A stretch of 27,783 nt of DNA from Mollicutes bacterium (GTDB taxonomy: Bacteria > Bacillota_I > Bacilli_A > RF39 > UBA660), in contig SFOJ01000010.1 in NCBI GenBank assembly GCA_004552445.1, positions 1 through 27,783 of the forward strand, written 5' to 3'. Within the stretch, counting starts at the first letter, position 1; the number at the start of each line of letters is the position of its first letter. The position numbers were made by a program, and so were the translations under genes. Positions 17,401 through 23,846 of this stretch are shown here, one piece after another. Under the pieces are notes generated by a model, which did not search any database, had not been told where the DNA came from, and was given only the letters and a program-made list of their open reading frames with translations.

Positions 17401-17536
17401 CGAAGTATCAACAATACTTCCACCAATGAGTATGTTTACTCCTAATAATGATAGACAAGAAAAGAAAAATAAGGTTATAGATAAATTATTAGAATTCTTT
17501 GATAAATTCTTCAGTATATCTAACAACAAATTCTAA
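14468..17536 (+). CDS. hsdR: Type I restriction-modification system, restriction/translocase subunit
   Basis: A 1022-residue protein, the usual length for HsdR. The N-terminal nuclease domain shows RYDVTILVNG with Asp151 and VELKK with Glu165 and Lys167. The superfamily 2 motor follows: TTGSGKT (317-323), FDECHRS (DECH at 417-420), GFTGTP (442-447), then TGFDAKTLNTLWVDKNL and IQAFSRTNR. The C-terminal part is helical and contacts the methylase core. The start overlaps the previous gene's end (TTATGAGTAG) and has AAGGAG upstream, so it is coupled to the operon. The enzyme pulls in unmethylated DNA using ATP and cuts at a distance. All key residues are present, so the subunit looks functional. 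Confidence 0.95.
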   Translation: MSSIGLISENDNSTVLAEYTGLNRVATSFQSEDALEKELIKTLVEQGYERLNINSEDELILNLRRQLEKLNNYQFTDGEWDSFFTKVIANKNDYIIEKTRLIQEDYKQEITLDSGEKKNIYLIDKNNIHNNSLQVLNQYVNNDGNFDNRYDVTILVNGLPLVHVELKKRGIDLREAFNQIERYQRDSFWAGSGLYNFVQIFVISNGTLTKYYSNTTREFHINNQKKKKSNSFEFTSYWADQKNNGITDLIDFAKTFFTKHTLLNVLTKYCVFTSEEDLLVMRPYQIVATEKILNRITIAYNNKFYGTLKSGGYIWHTTGSGKTLTSFKTSQLASKLDFIDKVLFVVDRKDLDYQTMKEYDRFKEGAANSNTSTKVLEEQLNDPNAKIIITTIQKLSQFIKKNENSEVFNKHVVFIFDECHRSQFGDMHKAIIKKFNKYYLFGFTGTPIFPENARTIKGISETTEQIFGERLHTYTIVNAIADKNVLPFRYEYVGRVDLRDDVKDEKVYNIDEEKLFDNQMRIAMITEYIIDHFSTKTKTSESYVYSTLDNVVAVAKKHDAEEIKSKKSINGFNSIFAVSSIKMAKEYYAEFKKLLALKNSNLKVALIYSYGVNGEDGVIDENSESTEALSTDDRTFLENAIKDYNNMFGTSYDTSSERFQNYYKDVSLRMKNREIDILIVANMFLTGFDAKTLNTLWVDKNLKWHGLIQAFSRTNRILNSVKTYGNIVSFRNLEDRLNEALAKFGDEEAHGVVLLKPYNDYYYGYKEENGKSFEGYKTLVEKLTSKFAPGELMQSEAEQKEFIKLYGAILKVTNILSSFDEFKDDELINERDKQDYHSIYIELYNEFRNKAKQEKTDVTDDVVFEMELIKSIEVNIDYILGLVKKYHDSNMEDKEILVTIQKTIMASPDLRNKKDLIMAFIESLDQDSNVYADFESFMNSKKKEELDKIIAEENLNKEETYNFIQRSFEQGRVETNGTEVSTILPPMSMFTPNNDRQEKKNKVIDKLLEFFDKFFSISNNKF

Positions 17537-17541
17537 TTTGG

Positions 17542-17550
17542 TGGTATAAT
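17542..17550 (+). promoter_or_regulatory. Extended -10 promoter before the 1199-residue gene
   Basis: TGGTATAAT (TATAAT at 17545-17550) lies just after the hsdR stop. Transcription would start near 17557, right before the leader hairpin. The -35 is weak. Confidence 0.5.
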
Positions 17551-17563
17551 ATATATAAATAAT

Positions 17564-17603
17564 AGAGTGTGTTTCATTTTTAAGATGGAATATGCTCTTT
17601 TTT
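17564..17603 (+). terminator. Terminator hairpin after hsdR, in the leader of the next gene
   Basis: AGAGTGTGTTTCAT pairs, with several G-U pairs, with ATGGAATATGCTCT across a short loop and is followed by six T. It ends the hsd transcript, but it also lies between the local promoter and the AGGAGG ribosome site (17608-17613), the same layout as at 7374-7400. Confidence 0.7.
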
Positions 17604-17619
17604 AGTTAGGAGGAATATC

Positions 17620-20600
17620 ATGATTCCAGAATTAGTTTTTAATAATAATATGGAAAAATTAAATAAAGGGGATACCAAAGTAATAAAACGTTTAAGGGAA
17701 GAATTAAAAAATTATAATATGATTGATTTTCTATCACAAATATCTGGATTAATTTTAATTCCTGAAAATCAAAGTAAATCGGTTATTTTTCAAGCAATTA
17801 TAAGTACGGCTCTATCACTAAAGCACGATGATTTTAAGAGTGAAAATATAATGAGTCGTAATAAGCTTGAGTACTTCATTAAAGAATTTTCAAATCTTAA
17901 TAGAAAAAATATGATAGATCCTCCTGAATTTCCTTTTGCATTACCTGTCATTTATTATGGAAATTATCATTTGTTTATGGGAGCTAGCACGTTAGCTCCA
18001 CATTATTTAGATCATATGTTAAAAATATTGGGTGTCCATAAAGAGGACTTTCCAAATGAAGATTATAGAAAATTTAATACTATTGTTAAGGGTTTACTAA
18101 ATGTATCAGAGTTTGTTTATAATTCATTAAATATTAAACTTAACGATTTAAAATCTTTTAATAAAGATATAGATATCAAAATACCTTCAGCTAACGTTCT
18201 TAAATCCAGTAAAGAAACAGTGACTTTTAGTAAAGAAGATATGGTTGAATTATTTGGAGAACAATATGAACAACTTGTTATTGAATTTGGAAAAATAAGT
18301 ATTGATGAAATAGATGATTTCGATAATCAAAAGTTTTATCGTAAACCATTTGTTAGATATGGTGAGAAATTCGTTTTGGTAGATTGCACTGTTATTATTA
18401 TGTTATTAATGGATATGATAATAAAGTTTTTTATGTCTTATAAAATTGATGTTCTCAAAGATTATAATCTCTTACTTTTGCATGACTTGCATAGAGATTT
18501 TACACGTATGGGTTTTCAATTATTAGATAGTAAACAATTTGAATTGGAACTTGAAAGTAATAATATAGTTGATGAATCTATATATTTGTGTGGCAATGAT
18601 ATAGCTTTTTACAATATTGTGTTATTTGATGATGGAAATGATTATGAAACTAACAAAGAATATAAATATTCAATAAATAATAATTATATTAGTAATCGAA
18701 TAAAAAATGTCAAAAAGCAATTATTAAAACATGGTTTTAAAGAAGACAAAATTGTATCAATTATTACTCCGACAACTATTGGTAGAAATACGATATGTGC
18801 GGTATATTTGAATTCTAATAGAAATTTACTAATGCTTTCTCCATATGAATTAACGTCAATATGCATTAATGAGTCTGAAGAAAATATGTTTTTATACAAG
18901 TATATTGTTGCTAGAAATAGATTAAAATATTATAAAAAGAATTTGTTTTCTGAACTAAATTTTGTTGCTCTTTTTTCTGAAAGAGATAAATCATTTTATC
19001 TAGGTGATGAATGTGATTCAAAAGAAGCATCATTGTTTTTTATTGGTGAATATAGTAGTGATTATATTTTAAAATCTTATATAAAAAATGGTTATCACTT
19101 AGCTCTTTTTAGTAGAACATCTTTATTAGAAGTGATGAAAAAAGAAGATGGGGTTTGTTTTGCTCCTGGATTATTTTACAAGCATCAATTAAACAATTTG
19201 CTTGAATTTAATAAATTTAATATATGGGTTTTGAGTGAAGAAAATGTGGATAACAATTCTTATCATGTAAATAATTTAATCATAGATATGATTTCCTACT
19301 GGTTAAATCAGTTTTCAACATTATTTAAAGATCTAAATGGAGTGTTTAAAATTAATATTCATTGTGATCCATCAATATATATTACACATTATGATAAAGA
19401 TAGCAAAGTTGGTAAAATATTATTCAATATTAATAGTAGACAGTTAGACATTACTTTTGAAAAAAACTCTTTAAGGTATTTTGAATCCACTGATAATGAT
19501 AAAGAAAAAGATTTTATATCTAATATAGTAAAGAGAATATGTGAAATCTATCAAATTGAGTATCCAAGTGAGTTGATTAATCATATTTTTAGTAATAAGT
19601 ATAAAAAGAAACTAATTATTATGAATTCTAATGATGATGGGTATATGCTTCCTTTTGAAGATGAATGTGTTTTACACGTTAGTAATGCTATTTCAAATTT
19701 GATAATAGATGATGTAGGATTATATTTAAAAAATGACAAAAAAATACCCTATGGTAAAATAGAAGATTATAAAATTTTAAATGATATCGTTGGACATCTA
19801 TATAATAATATTCTGATGAAAATTAAAAAGTATAATAAGCGTCAGTTAATAGATTTTTTATATCTAGAGTTTGAAAAAAATTTATCATCATTATTAATAA
19901 GACAAGCAAATTATGCTAGCGATTTAGTATGTTATCCTGATAGAAAAAAAGAGATAGATGAAAAGATAAATGATTTGAATCGAACTTCAGTCGCATTAAA
20001 ATTTATCATAGAATTAGTTGCATCAATTAAAATAGATGGAACCGATGATATTTCGCTATATGAAATTGAATATATTTTAACAGAAGCTTCCAAAATAATT
20101 GATTATGCATATACATGTGATATTTACAACTATAAAATGGCCGATAATACATTAACCTTACTAAATTCTAATCGATTAGGGTACAATAAAGATTTCTTGA
20201 TAAGAGTAAACCATTTTTTGAAAAATGCAAAGATGGGTAGGATGGGATCCAGAGCAAAAGATAAACGAAAAATGATATCGCAATATGAAACTGAGAAAAA
20301 AGATATTCCTGGATTTGAAGAAGCTTTTGAAGATGAATTTGGATTTACATTTAAAGATTTTACTGAAGTAACTGTATCATTGTTGGAAATAGCTGAGGAT
20401 AAAAATGGTGACTTTAACACATTGTATTCAACGACTATAAAAGAACTAAAAGATCACATAAATAATAAAGTTAGTGATGATACTTTAAATAAAATTATTT
20501 TATACTTATCTCAAGTTGAAAGACAAGATTATTTAAATCCGCCTCCACCATATCGAAATGTAGATGTATTTCCATGGAGAAACAACAGGGAACTTTCATT

Positions 20601-21219
20601 AAATAGAAAACCACTTATTATTTATAAAGACGAAATTATTTATGGTTATAGGTCTCTTTTAAATGCGATATACTTTTTGTTCGAAATAATTAATAATGCT
20701 ACATTTAAGGCAAGAAGCAAAAAGATGAAAATTTACCTTGGTATTATAAACAAACAAAGTGGAGAAGACTTTAACGAAAAAGTATATAATTATTTGTGTA
20801 CATTTCCAAATTCCATTGTAGATAAAAAAGTTAGTAAAATTAATGGTATAAAAATTAATGATTCAGATAAGAATACATTAGGAGATATTGATGTGCTTTT
20901 TATCTCTAAAAAGTTTAAAAGAATTATTGTGTGTGAAGTTAAAAATTTTGAATTATCAAGAAATATGTATGAAATGTATAATGAATACCATGATTTGTTT
21001 GATCCTGATAATGAAAAAAGCTTTTATAATAAGCATATGAAAAGAGTAGAGTGGTGCAAAGATCATATTATGGATATTATTCAACATTATGGCTTAGAAA
21101 AGAAAAAATGGAGAATTGATTATTGCTTTATTGTTAATGAACCTTTGATAAGTGATAAAGCCATGAAAGTTAATATAAATGCTTATGTATTAGAAGATAT
21201 AGATAAATTCATTAAATAA
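17620..21219 (+). CDS. Very large protein with a C-terminal PD-(D/E)XK nuclease domain
   Basis: A 1199-residue protein; the first ~1040 residues match no family I recognise. They look soluble and mixed alpha/beta, with helical stretches. The C-terminal ~155 residues read as a nuclease: GEDFNEKV (1048-1055), GDIDVLFI with Asp1091, and VCEVKN with Glu1106 and Lys1108, the D ... E-x-K arrangement of the restriction-endonuclease fold, followed by a helical part and WRIDYCFIVN. It has its own promoter, leader hairpin and AGGAGG ribosome site and directly follows the hsd operon on the same strand. I infer an additional defence effector in which the large N-terminus senses or binds a partner and the C-terminus cuts nucleic acid. 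The nuclease call is moderately firm; the rest is open. Confidence 0.65.
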   Translation: MIPELVFNNNMEKLNKGDTKVIKRLREELKNYNMIDFLSQISGLILIPENQSKSVIFQAIISTALSLKHDDFKSENIMSRNKLEYFIKEFSNLNRKNMIDPPEFPFALPVIYYGNYHLFMGASTLAPHYLDHMLKILGVHKEDFPNEDYRKFNTIVKGLLNVSEFVYNSLNIKLNDLKSFNKDIDIKIPSANVLKSSKETVTFSKEDMVELFGEQYEQLVIEFGKISIDEIDDFDNQKFYRKPFVRYGEKFVLVDCTVIIMLLMDMIIKFFMSYKIDVLKDYNLLLLHDLHRDFTRMGFQLLDSKQFELELESNNIVDESIYLCGNDIAFYNIVLFDDGNDYETNKEYKYSINNNYISNRIKNVKKQLLKHGFKEDKIVSIITPTTIGRNTICAVYLNSNRNLLMLSPYELTSICINESEENMFLYKYIVARNRLKYYKKNLFSELNFVALFSERDKSFYLGDECDSKEASLFFIGEYSSDYILKSYIKNGYHLALFSRTSLLEVMKKEDGVCFAPGLFYKHQLNNLLEFNKFNIWVLSEENVDNNSYHVNNLIIDMISYWLNQFSTLFKDLNGVFKINIHCDPSIYITHYDKDSKVGKILFNINSRQLDITFEKNSLRYFESTDNDKEKDFISNIVKRICEIYQIEYPSELINHIFSNKYKKKLIIMNSNDDGYMLPFEDECVLHVSNAISNLIIDDVGLYLKNDKKIPYGKIEDYKILNDIVGHLYNNILMKIKKYNKRQLIDFLYLEFEKNLSSLLIRQANYASDLVCYPDRKKEIDEKINDLNRTSVALKFIIELVASIKIDGTDDISLYEIEYILTEASKIIDYAYTCDIYNYKMADNTLTLLNSNRLGYNKDFLIRVNHFLKNAKMGRMGSRAKDKRKMISQYETEKKDIPGFEEAFEDEFGFTFKDFTEVTVSLLEIAEDKNGDFNTLYSTTIKELKDHINNKVSDDTLNKIILYLSQVERQDYLNPPPPYRNVDVFPWRNNRELSLNRKPLIIYKDEIIYGYRSLLNAIYFLFEIINNATFKARSKKMKIYLGIINKQSGEDFNEKVYNYLCTFPNSIVDKKVSKINGIKINDSDKNTLGDIDVLFISKKFKRIIVCEVKNFELSRNMYEMYNEYHDLFDPDNEKSFYNKHMKRVEWCKDHIMDIIQHYGLEKKKWRIDYCFIVNEPLISDKAMKVNINAYVLEDIDKFIK

Positions 21220-21222
21220 ATA

Positions 21223-21248
21223 AGAGTCGAAATTAATCGGCTCTTTCT
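21223..21248. terminator. Convergent terminator
   Basis: AGAGTCG (21223-21229) pairs with CGGCTCT (21238-21244) with one G-U pair and is followed by TTCTTT; on the other strand an A/T-rich run also follows. It serves the 1199-residue gene and overlaps the end of the minus-strand SSB-like gene. Confidence 0.7.
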
Positions 21249-21508
21249 TTATGGCTTAAAAATGATATTTTTTCTGCTCTGATTATTAATCCATTTTCAT
21301 AAGCATCTATTTTGCCCTTGATACCAATTAAAGAATCATCTTCGCAACTATTAATTATTTTATTTGCAACATCTGTGCTAGTAATAATTGGAATAGTTAA
21401 ATCTCCATCTTCAACATTTATAACAATAACTAAACAAGAAACATTATCATCAATAATTGTTGTTGATCTATATCTTCCAAGTAAAAGACATCTATTTAGG
21501 TAATCCAT
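21233..21508 (-). CDS. SSB-like OB-fold protein
   Basis: A 91-residue protein starting MDYLNRCLLLGRYRS, with AAGGAG seven bases before the ATG at 21508. LLLGRY near the start and GIKGKIDAYENGLIIRAEKI followed by SFLS near the end match the beta-strand pattern of single-stranded DNA-binding proteins. It lacks the long acidic tail of housekeeping SSB and is shorter, so it is probably a mobile-element version. It overlaps the upstream HTH gene by 17 bases and is its operon partner. Fold call by eye. Confidence 0.55.
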   Translation of the reverse strand: MDYLNRCLLLGRYRSTTIIDDNVSCLVIVINVEDGDLTIPIITSTDVANKIINSCEDDSLIGIKGKIDAYENGLIIRAEKISFLSHKERAD

Positions 21509-21758
21509 CGTTAATCTCCTTATCAAAGTATGCTATTGATTTAAGAAACTCTATATCTAGATCAAAGTACTTGATGACTTCTTTAGTAGGTATGCAATAT
21601 GCAGGCATGAACTTATTAGGTTCTTTCTTTCTAAATTCTTTTTCAATTGACTGTTTAATCTTACTAGCTGTTGAAGCAGAAACATTTGCAATTTTCATAA
21701 TATCCTGATTAGAACACCATGGTTTAGATATTATTTCTAATATTTCTTTAGCAATCAC
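21492..21758 (-). CDS. Small helix-turn-helix protein
   Basis: An 88-residue protein. GTG at 21758 is the preferred start because GGAGG lies seven bases before it; an ATG at 21776 would overlap that site. SNQDIMKIANVSASTASKIK is a helix-turn-helix, followed by a basic helix (EFRKKEPNKF) and IPTKEVIKYFDLDIEFLKS. The style resembles small DNA-binding proteins found with integrases in conjugative elements (DUF3173-like or excisionase-like), but the family is not certain. It forms an operon with the SSB-like gene and could be the regulator acting on the motif shared with the gene at 10647. Confidence 0.6.
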   Translation of the reverse strand: MIAKEILEIISKPWCSNQDIMKIANVSASTASKIKQSIEKEFRKKEPNKFMPAYCIPTKEVIKYFDLDIEFLKSIAYFDKEINDGLPK

Positions 21759-21784
21759 ACTAATGCCTCCTTTCAAAAGGTATA

Positions 21785-21816
21785 GTATTAATCACTTATT
21801 TATTGCTAAAAGTCAA
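21785..21816 (-). promoter_or_regulatory. Shared upstream motif, copy 2
   Basis: TTGACT (21816-21811) and TAAGTGATTAATAC (21798-21785) on the minus strand, identical in sequence and spacing to 10979-11010. It lies just before the ribosome site of the HTH gene. Confidence 0.55.
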
Positions 21817-22008
21817 GTATTTAGGACTTAAAATATGGTTCCTAGAATGTTATTTATAACAAATACAATAAAGTGGTAATAAAATATCTTGGTCTCATTT
21901 GTGGTCTGATTAATTCGGTATTTATAAGTAAAACAGAACTTTTATAATACAAAAAACGCTTTGTTAAAAATGTGACAAAATGCTAAATATTCTTATAATT
22001 ATAAATCG
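21817..22008. other. Non-coding stretch before junction 3
   Basis: No gene is supported. Two related 10-mers, TGGTCTCATT (21890-21899) and TGGTCTGATT (21902-21911), form a direct repeat of 12-bp period that might be an old arm site of another integrase. Nothing else was recognised. Confidence 0.3.
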
Positions 22009-22040
22009 CCCCCTGAAGAGAGCGAAAGCTCTCATTTTTT
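22009..22040 (+). terminator. GNRA-loop terminator preceded by CCCCCTGAA, junction 3
   Basis: GAGAGC (22018-22023) and GCTCTC (22028-22033) close a GAAA tetraloop and are followed by ATTTTTT. CCCCCTGAA lies directly before (22009-22017), as at 7185. The stem sequence differs from copy 2 while loop and flanks are kept, so the structure has been conserved by paired changes. Confidence 0.8.
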
Positions 22041-22047
22041 ATAGGAA

Positions 22048-22110
22048 ATATAAGGGTTTTACTGATTTGATAAATCTCTAAAAATAGGATTAGGTACCAA
22101 TTAGGTACCA
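22048..22110. other. Integrase attachment-like junction, copy 3
   Basis: TATAAGGGTTT near 22049-22059 matches copy 1 and then diverges. After the usual distance come TTAGGTACCA at 22090-22099 and 22101-22110, direct repeats of 11-bp period, nearly identical to those at 76-96. The integrase gene at 22676-23680 points towards it, separated by one cargo gene. Confidence 0.6.
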
Positions 22111-22162
22111 TTTTCACTTAAAAGGTATATTTTAAACCATAATTAACATAAAAAAAGATATA

Positions 22163-22171
22163 TGATATAAT
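22163..22171 (+). promoter_or_regulatory. Extended -10 promoter of the small membrane protein gene
   Basis: TGATATAAT, with TATAAT at 22166-22171, 31 bases before the ATG at 22203. Confidence 0.5.
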
Positions 22172-22202
22172 AATTAGCAATTAAATGAAAGGAAGTAATT
22201 AT

Positions 22203-22667
22203 ATGAATTTTATTGATTGGTGTAATAATAATCAGGGATTTTTATCTTTTTTATTATCATGTTTAACTCTATTAACAAGTATTATTGCAATAATTTTATC
22301 TTTACTAAATTATTTGAAACAATACAGAAACAAATTAAGTATTTTTTCTACTATTTTAATTACTGGAGATAAGAAAGAAAATCTTTGGATCGATATTATA
22401 AATTTAGGCAACAAGCCTTTAGGAATACAGCAATTATCTATAGTATATGATAGATGTCATTTAAATTGTAAGTGTAATAACAAGATCAATTATAGAACTC
22501 TAGCTCCATTAGAAAGAATATCTCTCAAATACGATTTGGATATTAAAATAATAAATGAATTAAATGGTGATGATTTATCTAAAATATATAGTCAGCATTT
22601 TAAAATATATGCTACTGATTTTTATGGTAAAAAATATTATTGCAAAGAGATATTGCCAGGATTATAA
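22203..22667 (+). CDS. Small single-pass membrane protein, unknown function
   Basis: A 154-residue protein. The ATG at 22203 follows AAAGGAAG at good spacing; an in-frame ATG at 22185 lies before that site and is rejected. One membrane helix spans about residues 13-36 and is followed by a basic stretch (KQYRNK), so the ~115-residue remainder is probably cytoplasmic. That part is beta-rich with four Cys close together (CHLNCKC and an earlier or later Cys) and looks Ig-like. It sits between junction 3 and the integrase, the slot held by the RelA/SpoT-like gene in module B, so it is probably cargo. No family recognised. Confidence 0.65.
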   Translation: MNFIDWCNNNQGFLSFLLSCLTLLTSIIAIILSLLNYLKQYRNKLSIFSTILITGDKKENLWIDIINLGNKPLGIQQLSIVYDRCHLNCKCNNKINYRTLAPLERISLKYDLDIKIINELNGDDLSKIYSQHFKIYATDFYGKKYYCKEILPGL

Positions 22668-22675
22668 GTTGCTTT

Positions 22676-23680
22676 TTACTCTAATTTATCTATCAGTTCA
22701 ACAACTTCATTTAAAGTAGAATTAAATAGATGTGTATAAGTGTTTAAAGTTTCTTCAATTTTTGTGTGTCCGAGATATTTTGCAACAACAGTTATATTAG
22801 CCCCGTTATTAACAAGTAGGGATGCACAGGAGTGTCTGAAATCATGGATCCTAATTTGAGGTACACCAGCAAGTTTACAGTTGCGATTTTTTCTTGATGT
22901 AATAGTATTACTTGCAACAGGGAAAGCATCACCAATAACAAAGTAATCATCATTGAATCCATACTCTTTAGATACCTCATTTTTGAGCATTTTAAGGTAG
23001 CTTAAGAGCACTTTATTAAGAGGCAGGGTTCTTATACTACTTTTAGTCTTTGGAGTGGAAAATTGGAACTCTTTAACTGAACCACCACGATCTGTGATTT
23101 GCTTTTTAACAAATAAAGTTTTGTTAACAAGATCAACATTTCTCCAAGTCAATCCTCTAAGTTCACCTTTCCTTAATCCATAATAATATAATATTTCAAA
23201 CATAACTTTGCTTTGTAAATTAGTTTCAACAGAAATAAATTGTTTCCATTGATCATAAGTAAAATACATCATTTCTTTTGGTATATCAGAAGCATTACTA
23301 AACTTAGTCATTTTATTATAAACTTTATTAAGATTAAAATCATACTATGTCATAGCAAAGTTTAATACTGATTTTAGAAATTTTAATATATCATTTTTAT
23401 AACGTGTTGAGATATTAGTTTTATTCATTTGTTTTTTCCAATTATCATAGTGATTAATATTGAAATCTTTTAGTTTAATATTTAATAAACTTTTTAGATG
23501 AATTCTTTTATTACCGTAATTATATAGAGTAGTAGGCTTAACCTCAATAGTAGAAGTTCTATTTTCAATAAATATATCAATCATTTCATCAATGGTTATT
23601 TTATCCATATTTTCATGTCTATGTATTTTTAATTTAAATTCAGTCGTATATTTATTGAATCTTTGTCCTTTTTCAGCCAT
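22676..23680 (-). pseudogene. Tyrosine integrase split by an in-frame amber codon, IS3-like 5' end
   Basis: The frame from the ATG at 23680 is open to 22676 except for one TAG at 23347-23345; without it the protein would be 334 residues. After the stop it continues YDFNLNKVYNKMTKFSN, as expected in the hinge of such integrases, and the catalytic part is complete: YGLRKGELRG (first Arg), IHDFRHSCASLL (H-x-x-R), LGHTKIEETLNTYTHLF (His and nucleophilic Tyr). The N-terminal part has a core-binding domain (KITIDEMIDIFIEN ... YKNDILKFLKSVLNF) but the usual arm-binding domain is missing. Instead the first ~20 residues, MAEKGQRFNKYTTEFKLKI, resemble the start of IS3 OrfA. The enzyme is therefore probably inactive unless the TAG is suppressed. 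Confidence 0.75.
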
Positions 23681-23758
23681 AAAATAACACCTCACTTTCA
23701 TGAGATGTTATCTTACATTAAAAGCCTCTTTTTATAAAGTATCCAAAATAGGGTTCAC
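23681..23758 (-). mobile_element. IS3-type terminal end and leader upstream of the integrase
   Basis: On the minus strand from 23758, TGAACCCTATTTTGGATAC is followed by a leader (ATGTAAGATAACATCTCATG, GTGAGGTG) that aligns well with the IS3 remnant leader at 306-370 (TGTAAAATAGTATCTCAT, GGAGGT). Together with the OrfA-like first residues of the integrase this indicates the 5' end of an IS joined to the integrase frame. Confidence 0.5.
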
Positions 23759-23807
23759 TTCATAATAATGCTCTTTTTTTTATAAATTATGAATTGTATC
23801 TTTTATA

Positions 23808-23816
23808 TGATATAAT
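23808..23816 (+). promoter_or_regulatory. Extended -10 promoter of the PIN-GNAT gene
   Basis: TGATATAAT with TATAAT at 23811-23816, 30 bases before the ATG at 23847; ribosome site GGTGG at 23838-23842. Confidence 0.5.
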
Positions 23817-23846
23817 AAAAATATTTATAGAATGTGTGGTGGTATT

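Noticed and set aside
20130..20420. 96-codon minus-strand frame inside the 1199-residue gene
   Set aside because: Antisense shadow without ribosome site or recognisable motif.
23345..23347. Recoding of TAG as an amino acid
   Set aside because: TAG ends other genes (for example at 5693-5695 and 14473-14475), so a simple nonsense mutation is more likely.
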